Below are positions 53,584 through 63,134 of a DNA stretch of 64,000 nt, one piece after another. The notes under the pieces are model-generated. The model was not told where the DNA came from, searched no databases, and was given only the letters and a program-made list of their open reading frames with translations. Both the position numbers and the translations under genes were made by a program. The stretch is from Actinobacteria bacterium HGW-Actinobacteria-7 (lineage in GTDB: Bacteria > Actinomycetota > Coriobacteriia > Anaerosomatales > PHET01). The stretch covers positions 1-64,000 of the forward strand of contig PHET01000008.1 of NCBI GenBank assembly GCA_002841275.1, given 5' to 3'. The first letter of the stretch is position 1. Each line of letters opens with the position of its first letter.

Positions 53584-54854
53584 GGTGCCACCACCCCGCT
53601 CGCCAACGCGGGTTCTGCGGCGGGCTCGGCGACGCCATGAGAGTGGCCCTCATGAGGATCGTGGGCGGGCATTCTAAGCGGCAGGACCTTGGAGGCAACC
53701 GTCATGATGAGAAGTCCGAGAGCGAGGATCCCCAGTGCGAGGAAGATCTCGACTGCGCTCGGCAGGTACGGGGGTGTGTACTGACCCAGCGGGTTTATCG
53801 CGAATCCCATGGCCATCAACGAGTAGCGCTTGAGGAACACCGCCACGACGTACATGGATGAAGCGGTGATCTGTATGGCTGGCAGATGTCGCGTTCCCCG
53901 CGGGGCCAGGAGGCTGAACGCCCCGATTCCCAGCACCAGCACCGGGATGAACGCCCACGCGTACGGGCTGTTGAAGAACAGCGCCAGCCTCACCGTGTGG
54001 CCGGGCATAGCGGATGTAGGCCAGAACACGCTGAGAATCTCGACCAGCAGCAAGAACAGATCGATGATCATGACTGTGGCCAATAGTGTCGAGAGACTCC
54101 GGAACATGCTTGCGGTCAACTCGACCACGCCGAGTCGCCTGAGAATGTAGGCGGAGATGAGCAGTAGTGCCACACCCGATGCCGTCGCCGAGGTAAGGAA
54201 GATCGGCACCATGACCGCCGAGTGCCACATCTCACGCGACTTGTTCATCGACAACACGAATGCCGTCGTCGTGTGCAGGTAGATGGCGAGGGGAAGCGCG
54301 ATAAGCGTCATTCTGTGCGCGAGCTTCTCTCCCCCTTTACCGGTTATCAGGATCCACAGGTCCACGAAACAGATGATCATGTAGAGATTGGCCGCGCTTC
54401 CCGTGTAAATGAACGGGGACGTCGGGTTCGGCGTCAGCAGCATCCACACTGCACGCCACGGACGCTCCATGTCGGTCACGATGCCCAGAAGCGCCATCAT
54501 CACCAGGACGCCGGCCTGCAGTACAGCGATTCGAGCAAGCGGACGGAACTGCTCGGCTCCGAACAAGTGCACACTCGCGTAGACCACGAGTCCGCCTGCA
54601 GCCAGCCCCACGTAGTACATGTAGTTGGTGAACCACAGTCCCCATGGGTAGTTGTCGCGCATCGCCATGACGACTCCACCATGAGCCAATGCATTGGCCC
54701 ATGCAGTGCCGCCCAACATCAGGAGCACACCAAGGAGAGACACGAACGCCCAATAGCGTGGGCTGGCGTTCTTGAGCGCGCCGAAGTCGAAGTCGACACC
54801 AATGAACCGTTTCACTCCGGGGCGAGGGGCCGAAACATCAGTCACCGTCATCAC
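53580..54854 (-). CDS. NrfD/PsrC-type quinol-interacting membrane protein
   Basis: This 424-aa polytopic protein (about ten segments) has the NrfD-family pattern (NYPWGLWFTNYMYYVGLAAGGLVVYA, GSAANLYMIICFVDLWIL, KSREMWHSAVMVPIFLTSATASG). It is the usual membrane partner of a four-cluster ferredoxin-like protein and exchanges electrons with quinol. The C-terminal cytoplasmic or extracellular tail is His/Asp/Glu-rich (HDPHEGHSHG). It overlaps both neighbours by 4 bases. Confidence 0.92.
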   Translation of the reverse strand: MMTVTDVSAPRPGVKRFIGVDFDFGALKNASPRYWAFVSLLGVLLMLGGTAWANALAHGGVVMAMRDNYPWGLWFTNYMYYVGLAAGGLVVYASVHLFGAEQFRPLARIAVLQAGVLVMMALLGIVTDMERPWRAVWMLLTPNPTSPFIYTGSAANLYMIICFVDLWILITGKGGEKLAHRMTLIALPLAIYLHTTTAFVLSMNKSREMWHSAVMVPIFLTSATASGVALLLISAYILRRLGVVELTASMFRSLSTLLATVMIIDLFLLLVEILSVFWPTSAMPGHTVRLALFFNSPYAWAFIPVLVLGIGAFSLLAPRGTRHLPAIQITASSMYVVAVFLKRYSLMAMGFAINPLGQYTPPYLPSAVEIFLALGILALGLLIMTVASKVLPLRMPAHDPHEGHSHGVAEPAAEPALASGVVAP

Positions 54855-55768
54855 CCCACGTACCAGATCATCGGTTCATTACCCAGCTCTTCTTTGAAAC
54901 GGAAGACTCGGCGTGTCTTGAGCAGGATCGAGACGTCGCTTTCGGGATCGTTGAGGTCGCCGAACTTCCTCGCGCCCACGGGGCAGGCCTCGGTACACGC
55001 GGTGGTGGCACCGTTTCTCGTGCGCTGAATGCAGAACGTGCACTTCTCCACCACGCCCGCCTTCTCTTTGTACGGGACTTTCGGGTTCACTTCGTTGGCC
55101 GGTATCGATGGCTCGGTCCAGTTGAAGTGCCGTGCGAAGTAGGGACAGGTCACCATGCAGTTACGGCATGCGATGCACTTGTCATAGTCGATGACTACAA
55201 TGCCGTCGGGCTCTTTCCATGTGGCCTTCACGGGACAGCCGTACACGCACGTCGGCTTCGCGCACTGCATGCACTGCACCGGCATGTACCACTTGTCCGG
55301 ATCGCCACCTTCGCCGTAGTCCAGAACAGAGCTCTCAACGTCCACCGATCCGGGCTCCATCTCCAGCACCTGGATGTAGGTGAAACCGGAGTCGCGCCCG
55401 ATGTTGTTCTCTTTGACGCACGCGTAGACACACCGTCGACAGCCGATGCACGCCTTCACATCGATGACCATCGCCCACTTCTCTTTGCCGGCGGGATCGG
55501 CGTAGTACACAGGCTTTCCGGGGTAGTTGATGGCCCCGTCTTCTTCGATGATCCGCTCTAGGACGTTCTCGCCGCCGGGCGCTACCGAGGACTCAGTGCC
55601 GGATTCGGTGGTGTTGGGAAGCGTGGATGCGAACGCGGGGATAGTGCCGGCAGCGAGTACGCCAGCCGCACCGCCCAGACCCTCCAGGAACCGTCGCCTC
55701 GAGAGGGTGTAGCCCTTCTCGGGAGCTGGTGGGGTCGAACCCCGGGCCGGCTTCTTGTTCTTACTCAT
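54851..55768 (-). CDS. Tat-exported four-cluster [4Fe-4S] protein (NrfC/PsrB/DmsB type)
   Basis: The 305-aa protein begins with a twin-arginine signal (SRRRFLEGLGGAAG) and so is exported folded. It has four cysteine quartets: CIGCRRCVYAC, CMQCAKPTCVYGC, CIACRNCMVTC, CTFCIQRTRNGATTACTEAC, as in NrfC/PsrB/DmsB electron-transfer subunits. No molybdopterin catalytic subunit is encoded nearby. I chose ATG 55768 after GGAAGG; the ORF-track start adds 69 unrelated residues. It overlaps the tetraheme gene by 4 bases. Confidence 0.93.
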   Translation of the reverse strand: MSKNKKPARGSTPPAPEKGYTLSRRRFLEGLGGAAGVLAAGTIPAFASTLPNTTESGTESSVAPGGENVLERIIEEDGAINYPGKPVYYADPAGKEKWAMVIDVKACIGCRRCVYACVKENNIGRDSGFTYIQVLEMEPGSVDVESSVLDYGEGGDPDKWYMPVQCMQCAKPTCVYGCPVKATWKEPDGIVVIDYDKCIACRNCMVTCPYFARHFNWTEPSIPANEVNPKVPYKEKAGVVEKCTFCIQRTRNGATTACTEACPVGARKFGDLNDPESDVSILLKTRRVFRFKEELGNEPMIWYVG

Positions 55769-56460
55769 CGTTGCTGCCTTCCCAGTATCAAGACTCCTGC
55801 GATGCCGACAACTGTCAGCACGCCTATCGTGTCCAAGAACCGAAGCCACCAGGGCGTCTCCACGGGAGGTGGAGACGGCGGAGAAGCGAGCGGCGAGAAT
55901 GCGACTCGTTTGGAGACCGCGCGGGCCTGGAATCCGCTTCCGGTGAAGGGTCGCAGCGGCGCGACGTAGATCCACGACGGAGTGTGTGGGTCATGGCAGC
56001 CGGCTGCGGTGCACTTGGGCTGGTGACGCCCGTGTGTCCCGTCCTTCCACTCCTGATATTTCGCAGAGTGGCATCGGTAGCAGACGGCCGATATGTCACC
56101 GTCTTTGATGTCGATGAGCGTGCCGTCTATCAGCTTGAGCTTCCCAGGGTTCTTGCTCGCGTCGTCGTGACACACGAGACAAGCAGCGTCACCCTTGCCC
56201 AGACGATCATGCGAAGTCAGCACAATGCGATGGCCCTCAAAGCCGTTGGGGAGGGGCCGCGAAGGCTTCCCGTCGGAGCCCAGTGTCACCGGATGGCAAC
56301 TGGTACAGGGGTAGAACAGCAGTTCCCCGGTCGATGCCTGCCCCGCGTACGCCGCGGGCGGAGAGAGCGAAAGGGAAAGCAGAAGCGTCATGACGAACAG
56401 CAAGATGGAGATAGTCATCCAATGCGGCATGAACCGGGCCGAGGTCCGCTGCTGGGCCAC
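55765..56460 (-). CDS. Tetraheme c-type cytochrome, first gene of the heme-rich operon
   Basis: The 231-aa protein has an N-terminal signal/anchor (ISILLFVMTLLLSLSLS), four haem sites (CTSCH, CLVCH, CYRCH and the CX4CH site CTAAGCH), a Pro-rich linker (SPLASPPSPPP) and a C-terminal membrane helix (FLDTIGVLTVVGIAGVLIL). It resembles small haem subunits of NrfD complexes. Start GTG 56460 has an odd, very close GGAG; ATG 56430 is an alternative that places the signal at the start. Confidence 0.85.
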   Translation of the reverse strand: MAQQRTSARFMPHWMTISILLFVMTLLLSLSLSPPAAYAGQASTGELLFYPCTSCHPVTLGSDGKPSRPLPNGFEGHRIVLTSHDRLGKGDAACLVCHDDASKNPGKLKLIDGTLIDIKDGDISAVCYRCHSAKYQEWKDGTHGRHQPKCTAAGCHDPHTPSWIYVAPLRPFTGSGFQARAVSKRVAFSPLASPPSPPPVETPWWLRFLDTIGVLTVVGIAGVLILGRQQR

Positions 56461-56583
56461 GCTCCATGAAAGAGTCTCGTCTATGGCACTGACACCACCT
56501 TGGTAGTCTGGTGACGGAAGGCATCGCTGATGGAAACGCTATCAGTGGAGGTGGGCGTAGTGATTCGGGCTGTATTGCCGCAA

Positions 56584-56601
56584 TGTTAAGGTTCTGTTAG
56601 C
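56584..56601 (+). promoter_or_regulatory. 11-bp-spaced direct repeat upstream of a response regulator
   Basis: TGTTAAG and TGTTAGC start 11 bases apart, the usual spacing for tandem OmpR/PhoB-type recognition. They lie in the 208-base divergent region, 22 bases before a TATGCT -10-like hexamer (56623-56628) that serves the regulator gene. This geometry suggests autoregulation. They could also influence the heme-rich operon transcribed the other way. Confidence 0.5.
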
Positions 56602-56668
56602 GGTATTCGTCAGCTCGTCAGTTATGCTCACTGCAGGATGTGTCACTGTTGTTAGGGAGCGCCCGCCG

Positions 56669-57349
<681 letters not shown>

Positions 57350-57354
57350 CCGCG

Positions 57355-59169
57355 ATGGCGCCCCGAAGGAGAGCGTCCATCCGACTGTGGCAGACCGAGT
57401 TGTTCATCGCTGTCATCGTTGTCGCGATTCTCATCCTGTCCGGCTCGATCTCTGCAGGGCTCAAGTCCACTCTTGCCGAGATGGCCGCCACCAACGAACT
57501 GCGTAACGCGTCCGCGCTCGCTCGCAGGTTCGAGCCCGAGTTCCCAATCACCCTTGAGAGCCTTCATCGGATCCGTACGATCGCCGACGAGTACCGCGGC
57601 ATCTACGGCTCAAGCATCTGGGTATATGACGCAGACGGCACACTGCTCGAGTCCTCCAATGTCGACGGCCCCGCGGATGCGGTGTTGGAGGCGGCGCGAC
57701 TGGGAGGACTATCCGACAATGGTGTTCACACACAGGTGGACTTCCGCTCCGGCGGGTGGGTCGTTGCTGCGGAGCCGCTTCACGGCGACAACGCGGTTCC
57801 CGAAGGTGTGGTCGTCACCGCCAGCCCGGTGAAGGACTCGCTGGCGATCCTCGATGCCGTCCAGTACCGGCTGTGGATTGCCTTCTGGGCATCGCTGATA
57901 GTAGCGGGCCTTCTGGGGTTCGCCTTCTCCGAGTTCATAGGCCGGCGCATACGGGCGATGTCCCAAGCCGCAGTGGCCATCGCCGCGGGCGACTTCGAAC
58001 AGCGCCTTCCCACCGGTTTCATCCCAGACGAGGTCTACGACCTCGCAGAGTCCTACAACTCCATGGCGATCAAGCTTGGCGAGGCCTTCGGCGAGATACG
58101 AGAGAGCCAGCGACAGATCGCAGCAGTCGTCGAATCCATGGCCGAGGGGGTCGTCGCCTTCGATGCGACAGGGGCGATCCACGTGATCAACCCTGAGGCG
58201 CTGCGGCTTCTTGGCCCGGCGGACCGGGAGCTGGTGGGGGCCGCCGCCACAGAGATCACAGACGAACGCGCGGTACTGGACGTCGTGACGGCCGGTCTGG
58301 CCGGCGATCACGCCGTCGACACGGTCACCCTGGGCTCCTGCACCGTACTTCTTCACTGCACTCCGGTGCTCGACCCAGACGGCATCGTCAACGGGGCCGT
58401 GTTGCTGTTGTCGGATGTAACCGAACAACGCCGCATTCACGATGCACAGCGCCGCTTCGTGGCAGACGCGAGCCATGAGATGCGCACACCGATAGCCGCG
58501 CTCAAGGGAATGCTGGAGCTCTTGGCTGACGGGGCGATCGAGGACCCCGAGGTGGGCAGCGACTTCATCCGCACCATGCAGATCGAGACCGAGCGACTGG
58601 GACGGCTGGTGGCCGACCTGCTTACACTGGCGCAGCTTGAGGCAGGGAGCCTTCAGCTCGGCATCAGGCCCGAACGCGCCTCCGAGCTCTTGGGCAATGT
58701 CGCCAGCCTCATGCAAACTCTCGCCGAGCCCGCAGGCGTCGAACTCGTCGTGGTGCTCGAAGATGAGGGCCTGCAGGTCCTTGCCGACCGGGACAAGATC
58801 GTCCAAGTGCTCCTCAGCTTCACGGACAACGCACTGAAACACTCACCCAGCGGTTCGCAGGTGCTGCTCAAAGCGAGTAGGAGCGGGGATACCGTGATGC
58901 TCGAGGTCTCCGATGAGGGTTCAGGCATCGAGCACGAGAAGCTACCCCGCGTGTTCGAGCGCTTCTACCGTGCCGATGCAGCGCGGTCCGGCGGTGGCGG
59001 CACCGGCCTCGGGCTGGCCATCGCCAAGGAGATCATCGAGGCGCACGGCTCGAGCATCGATGTCCGGTCCGAGCCCGGTTCAGGAACGACGTTCGCGTTC
59101 GGGCTGCCCCTGGCAGAACCGACATTTCGCGCCGAACAGACCGAAACGGCGCCCTCGGACGCCCAGTGA
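57355..59169 (+). CDS. Membrane sensor histidine kinase with PAS domain
   Basis: This 604-aa kinase has membrane helices at about 17-38 and 173-195 with a roughly 135-residue extracellular sensor between them. A HAMP domain follows, then a PAS domain (VVESMAEGVVAFDATGAIHVINPEALRLLG). The phospho-acceptor helix carries His374 (DASHEMRTPIAALKG) and the ATPase domain has DEGSGIEHEKLP and GGGGTGLGLAIAKE. The layout is like WalK/PhoR. The pair may control the neighbouring respiratory genes; this is inference from position. Confidence 0.93.
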   Translation: MAPRRRASIRLWQTELFIAVIVVAILILSGSISAGLKSTLAEMAATNELRNASALARRFEPEFPITLESLHRIRTIADEYRGIYGSSIWVYDADGTLLESSNVDGPADAVLEAARLGGLSDNGVHTQVDFRSGGWVVAAEPLHGDNAVPEGVVVTASPVKDSLAILDAVQYRLWIAFWASLIVAGLLGFAFSEFIGRRIRAMSQAAVAIAAGDFEQRLPTGFIPDEVYDLAESYNSMAIKLGEAFGEIRESQRQIAAVVESMAEGVVAFDATGAIHVINPEALRLLGPADRELVGAAATEITDERAVLDVVTAGLAGDHAVDTVTLGSCTVLLHCTPVLDPDGIVNGAVLLLSDVTEQRRIHDAQRRFVADASHEMRTPIAALKGMLELLADGAIEDPEVGSDFIRTMQIETERLGRLVADLLTLAQLEAGSLQLGIRPERASELLGNVASLMQTLAEPAGVELVVVLEDEGLQVLADRDKIVQVLLSFTDNALKHSPSGSQVLLKASRSGDTVMLEVSDEGSGIEHEKLPRVFERFYRADAARSGGGGTGLGLAIAKEIIEAHGSSIDVRSEPGSGTTFAFGLPLAEPTFRAEQTETAPSDAQ

Positions 59170-59289
59170 CCTCGCTCACAGAACCCTAACAAGACATCAA
59201 CTGCGCCTGAACCTGGCGTGCGCCCAAAGCGGCGAAACTCTCCTTAGGGTCTTGTAGGCCATCCTGATTCGGTGTGGGAGGGAAATACG

Positions 59290-59853
59290 ATGTCACTCAT
59301 CATAGCGGCCGTACTCCTGGTAGGCGTCTTCGTCAGTGCGGCTGCGCTTCTTGTAGGCGTTCCCCTCTTCGTGGGTCTCATCGCCCGCGACGTGATGGAG
59401 TCTCGCAAGGGTGCAGTGCCCCCGTCCAAGGACACACGACTCCGCATCGCCGCTGAACGTGGAGTGGCCCGAGCATTCGTGATCGCCGGCGGCGCGTTCT
59501 GGTCGGCCGCGATCTTCGCGGGCGTGACCAGCTTCAAGCAGACCGGCGTTGGTAACGCACTGCTCGCAGCTCTCTACCCACTTGTCGCATGCGCCGTCAC
59601 GCTCATCATCGGCTGGTACTTCGAGCGAGTCACCGCCGCACTGCTGACAATCGCCTCGTTCGCCGTAGTCGCCTACGGAGTCATCTACAACTTCGAGTTC
59701 GGAGTCTGGGCGATTATGACCTTCGTGCTCATCGGCCCGATGTTGACCGCAGGTGTACTGTTCTGGCTCGCACGCCGCGACCAGGAAGCGCTGGATCTCG
59801 CATTGACCCTGCATCCGGAGCTAGCATTGGCGTTCGCGTCTGAAGCTCGATAA
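59290..59853 (+). CDS. Hypothetical multi-pass membrane protein
   Basis: I do not recognise this 187-aa protein. Four to five hydrophobic segments are visible (IIAAVLLVGVFVSAAALLVGVPLFVGLIA; then AFWSAAIFAGV; ALYPLVACAVTLIIGWYF; LLTIASFAVVAYGVIYNF; WAIMTFVLIGPMLTAGVLFWLA). ATG 59290 follows GGGAGGG. It lies 120 bases after the histidine kinase. Confidence 0.75.
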   Translation: MSLIIAAVLLVGVFVSAAALLVGVPLFVGLIARDVMESRKGAVPPSKDTRLRIAAERGVARAFVIAGGAFWSAAIFAGVTSFKQTGVGNALLAALYPLVACAVTLIIGWYFERVTAALLTIASFAVVAYGVIYNFEFGVWAIMTFVLIGPMLTAGVLFWLARRDQEALDLALTLHPELALAFASEAR

Positions 59854-59975
59854 TCCCTCTCCGCCGAACCACTAGCGCGGCGAGCAACACAAGTAGCTCG
59901 GATTGGGCTATAGTCTGGTTGGTTACCCGCCCGCGCACCTGAACGCAATGGATGGTGCGACGTGGGGAGGGAAGT

Positions 59976-60007
59976 GAAAGAGGACGGATGCATATCCGTC
60001 TTCTTTC
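59976..60007 (+). other. Long stem-loop in the leader of the MBL-fold gene
   Basis: GAAAGAGGACGGAT and ATCCGTCTTCTTTC pair over 14 positions with one G-U-type mismatch and a GCAT loop. It is 30 bases upstream of the preferred ATG 60037. No T run follows and no gene precedes it closely on this strand, so a terminator is not the simple explanation. Confidence 0.6.
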
Positions 60008-60036
60008 ATGTCTTGGACGAGGTGTACACTGCCGCA

Positions 60037-60858
60037 ATGAACCCCTCCCCCACTCTTCGCATCGTCTTCCTTGGCTCCGGCTCGTCAGGCAACTCAGCCG
60101 CGATCACCGACGGCGAAACAACACTCCTCCTGGACTGCGGGTTCTCGGCCCGTGAGATTTCCAAGCGGCTGACGGGTTCGGGTATCTCCCCTGAGAGTGT
60201 GAGCGCCATTCTGGTGACGCACGAGCACAGCGATCACGTTCGCGGCATCGACGTCTTCACGCGACGACATGCACCCGGCTGCGTCGTAGTGGCCACGGCC
60301 GGTACGCTGCGCGCCCCCGAGTTCGCGGCCCTGACCGCTGACCGGCGTGAGATTCGGTCGGGTCAGACCATGCGTGTCGGCACGCTCAACGTGGTGGCAT
60401 TTCGAACCTCACATGATGCGGTCCAGCCGGTGGGCTACCGCGTCGATATCGACGGAGACTCCGTGGGCGTCACAACCGACACAGGCGTACTCACCGAGGA
60501 GGCCGCCGAGGCCCTGAGCGGAGTGCGCGTGTTGGGAATCGAGAGCAACCACGACCTGCACATGCTGGAGCGAGGTCCCTATCCAGCGTTCCTGAAGCAC
60601 AGGATCCGCTCGGCCCGCGGTCACCTGTCCAACAGTGATGCCGCCGATGCACTCGAGCGTCTGGCCACAGAGCGGCTGGAGCAGGTCTTCGCCCTGCACC
60701 GTTCGTCGACCAACAACACCGCCACACTGGCGGGGGCGCTCCTGCGCGACCGGGCACAACGACTGGGACTCACGGTGCCCGTGACGGTAGCTTCGCAGAC
60801 AACGGCATGCGACTCGTGCGCCACGTTCATGACCGAGGCGCCGAGTAGATCGACCTAG
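60037..60858 (+). CDS. MBL-fold metallo-hydrolase (YycJ/WalJ-like)
   Basis: The 273-aa protein has the metallo-beta-lactamase fold: FLGSGSSGNSAAITDGETTLLLDCG, then THEHSDHVRGID (HxHxDH metal motif), a later His in RTSHDAVQPVGY and TDTG. It is close to YycJ/WalJ, a DNA 5'-to-3' exonuclease-type member linked to the WalRK system; here a PAS-HAMP two-component pair lies just upstream. I chose ATG 60037 because the earlier GTG lies upstream of the leader hairpin; no clear ribosome site precedes either. Confidence 0.85.
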   Translation: MNPSPTLRIVFLGSGSSGNSAAITDGETTLLLDCGFSAREISKRLTGSGISPESVSAILVTHEHSDHVRGIDVFTRRHAPGCVVVATAGTLRAPEFAALTADRREIRSGQTMRVGTLNVVAFRTSHDAVQPVGYRVDIDGDSVGVTTDTGVLTEEAAEALSGVRVLGIESNHDLHMLERGPYPAFLKHRIRSARGHLSNSDAADALERLATERLEQVFALHRSSTNNTATLAGALLRDRAQRLGLTVPVTVASQTTACDSCATFMTEAPSRST

Positions 60859-62114
60859 ACGACCGCGTTGTCCCACTGCGCGAGAGCGTCGAGAACCTCA
60901 TCGGTGTCAGCGACCTGTCTCGCACCGGCGGCAAGCGCCTCGGTCCAGTACGACTGGGCCGCGCCACCAGCGAAGTCGCGACCCGCGATATCTCCCACCA
61001 GCACCAGGGGCCGGCCAGCACGAACCGCCACCAGCAGGTTGTCCACATTGCCATGCCCGAACGGCACTTCGCACACGACAATGGCACTCGCCTTGTCGGC
61101 AAGCTGTGCAGCATGGATCGCCGAGGCTGAGTCCATGGGCGCGAACGGCGGTATCCGCGGATACTCCACGCCAAGCGCATCAGCGAGCATCGCGTCGGCA
61201 TCGCCTGCGTTCAAGGCCCCGGCGCTCACCGTCCATCCGGCCAGTACCAGCCTCCGCATGAGCGGTGCGGCCACACCCGAACCGCCGACGACGTGAACGC
61301 GCCCCCTGTCTCGGACGGCGACGGCACCATCCCGCAGCACCGGCGTGACCGAGACCGACCCGGTAACCGGGTCGGTGCCTACGACAGCGCGCACGCCGAA
61401 CACCGTGCGAAGGGTATCCGTGGTGATGATCCGGATCGGCGGTTCGGCCGCACTCAAGGCGCCACCAGCCACCACCGCGATGCGGTCTGCGTAGCGCGCG
61501 GCCAGGTCCAAGTCGTGGAACACTGCCAGCACCGCCATGCCCTCATCGGCGAGTTGGCGCGTGAGATCGAGGACCTGCATGCGGTGGTTGAGGTCGAGAT
61601 GGCTTACCGGTTCGTCGAGCAAGAGGACACTCGGCTCGGTGGCGAGGGCCTGGGCGAATGCGAGCCGCTGGAGGTCGCCGCCCGAGAGTGCATCGACGGG
61701 CTTCTCGGCCAGGTGCGTCGTATCGGTGAGCGCCATCGCCCGTTCGACGGCAGCCGCATCCGCGGGTCCCGGACGGCTGAATCGTGGCAGGTGCGGGTGA
61801 CGGCCCATCTCGACGAACTCGCGCGCCGGAAACGAGAACTCTGCGATGACCTGCTGCGGCACCACGCCCACCAGCGCCGCGCGCTCGAGCGTCGAGATCG
61901 TGCTCAGCGAGCGCCCGCCCAGTTCGATCGAACCAGAGAACAACACCGAATCGCCCGTGACCGCGCGTAGCAGCGTCGACTTGCCGGCGCCGTTTGGCCC
62001 GATCAGTCCCACGACCTCTCCCGCGTGCACGGAAAGCTCTGCCTGACGCACGACGTTCTCGCTGCCATAGCCCACGGCGGCGGCGCGGTATCGCAGGAGC
62101 GTGGCCCCAGTCAC
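60855..62114 (-). CDS. Corrinoid/siderophore ABC transporter ATPase with extra C-terminal domain
   Basis: The first ~250 residues are a FecE/BtuD-type ABC ATPase: Walker A GPNGAGKSTLLR, signature LSGGDLQRLAFAQAL, Walker B SVLLLDEPVSHLD, and VFHDLDLAARYADRI. The last ~160 residues are an additional Rossmann-like domain (VHVVGGSGVAAPLMRRLVLAGW, then ASAIVVCEVPFGHGNVDNLLVAVRAGRPLVLVGD) not found in ordinary BtuD. It overlaps the permease gene by 4 bases. The substrate is probably cobalamin or haem-type, by family. Confidence 0.9.
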   Translation of the reverse strand: MTGATLLRYRAAAVGYGSENVVRQAELSVHAGEVVGLIGPNGAGKSTLLRAVTGDSVLFSGSIELGGRSLSTISTLERAALVGVVPQQVIAEFSFPAREFVEMGRHPHLPRFSRPGPADAAAVERAMALTDTTHLAEKPVDALSGGDLQRLAFAQALATEPSVLLLDEPVSHLDLNHRMQVLDLTRQLADEGMAVLAVFHDLDLAARYADRIAVVAGGALSAAEPPIRIITTDTLRTVFGVRAVVGTDPVTGSVSVTPVLRDGAVAVRDRGRVHVVGGSGVAAPLMRRLVLAGWTVSAGALNAGDADAMLADALGVEYPRIPPFAPMDSASAIHAAQLADKASAIVVCEVPFGHGNVDNLLVAVRAGRPLVLVGDIAGRDFAGGAAQSYWTEALAAGARQVADTDEVLDALAQWDNAVV

Positions 62115-63133
62115 CTCGACCGCCCCCCACTCACCAGAAGCCAGACGAAGAAGGGGCCGCCGATAAGCGCAGTCACGATTCCCACGGGGATCTCGACCGG
62201 GGCGAGCACAACGCGCGCGATCAGATCGGCGAGAACCAACACGGTCGCGCCGCCCAGAAGCGATGCGGGCAGCAGCGCCCGGTGGTCAGGTCCCAGAAGC
62301 AGTCGCACCCCGTGCGGAACCATAAGCCCCACGAAGCCGATAAGACCGGCGACAGCCACGGCAGCCGCAGTGAGCAGTGAAGCCACGGCGAGTGCGTAGA
62401 GCTTGAAGCGTTTGACGTCCACACCCAGATGGCCTGCACGCTCATCTCCCAAGAGCATCAGGTTCAGCTCCCGCGGAAACGCCATGGCCAGTACCGCGCC
62501 CACCGCGAACATAGGGGCGATCATCGCCACATAGGGCCACGAAGCGGCACTAAGCCCTCCCATCATCCAGAAGACGACGGCGGCCATCTGCTCGCGGGCG
62601 AACACCATGAGAAACGAGGTGAGCGCGGCGAGTGTGTAGGAAATCGCAACGCCTGCGAGCAGCAACGACGCGGTATCCAACCGCCCTCTCCACGCCGCCA
62701 GCCGCGTGACCAACAGCATGGTGAGCAGTGCCCCCGCGAATGCCGCCGCGGGCACCGCACCATAGCGCACAGCGGTGGTCTGCGCCGTCAGCGTGAGGGC
62801 GATCATCGCACCAAGCCCCGCGCCACTCGACACGCCCAGGATGTAGGGGTCGGCCAGTGGGTTGCGGAACAGCGCCTGATAGATGGCTCCAGCGCCGGCG
62901 AGCGCCGCGCCAACGATGGCCGCGAGCACGACGCGGGGCAGTCTCACCTGGGTCACGAGCGTGTCGATCATGCCCGTCGAGCGGCCCGCAAGCGCCCTGC
63001 TCAGCGCGCCGACGATGTCACCGGGCGCGACCGGCACGGCACCGAAGGCGATTCCCGCGAGCAGCGCTCCGAGAAGCGCCAGCCCAAGGGCTGCGATAAC
63101 GGTGCCGGGCCGGATGTCGCGCCGGATCGTCAA
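62111..63133 (-). CDS. FecCD/BtuC-type ABC transporter permease
   Basis: The permease has about ten membrane helices and the family marks RLPRVVLAAIVGAALAGAGAIYQALFRNPLADPYILGVSSGAGLGA and RELNLMLLGDERAGHLGVDV. TTG 63133 lies right after the binding-protein stop and is my preferred start (340 aa); the ORF-track start at 63229 overlaps it. It works with the ATPase downstream and the binding protein upstream. Confidence 0.91.
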   Translation of the reverse strand: MTIRRDIRPGTVIAALGLALLGALLAGIAFGAVPVAPGDIVGALSRALAGRSTGMIDTLVTQVRLPRVVLAAIVGAALAGAGAIYQALFRNPLADPYILGVSSGAGLGAMIALTLTAQTTAVRYGAVPAAAFAGALLTMLLVTRLAAWRGRLDTASLLLAGVAISYTLAALTSFLMVFAREQMAAVVFWMMGGLSAASWPYVAMIAPMFAVGAVLAMAFPRELNLMLLGDERAGHLGVDVKRFKLYALAVASLLTAAAVAVAGLIGFVGLMVPHGVRLLLGPDHRALLPASLLGGATVLVLADLIARVVLAPVEIPVGIVTALIGGPFFVWLLVSGGRSR

Positions 63134-63134
63134 C

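Noticed and set aside
52333-53640. 435-aa ORF on the + strand
   Set aside because: Antisense shadow of the multiheme cytochrome genes, which show clear CXXCH repeats in the other frame.
54851-56460. Alternative complex III or molybdopterin reductase interpretation
   Set aside because: There is no ActB-type molybdopterin-like domain, no ActA-type order and no catalytic subunit; the layout is different.
59976-60007. Rho-independent terminator reading of the long hairpin
   Set aside because: No T tract follows and the nearest upstream gene on this strand ends more than 120 bases earlier.
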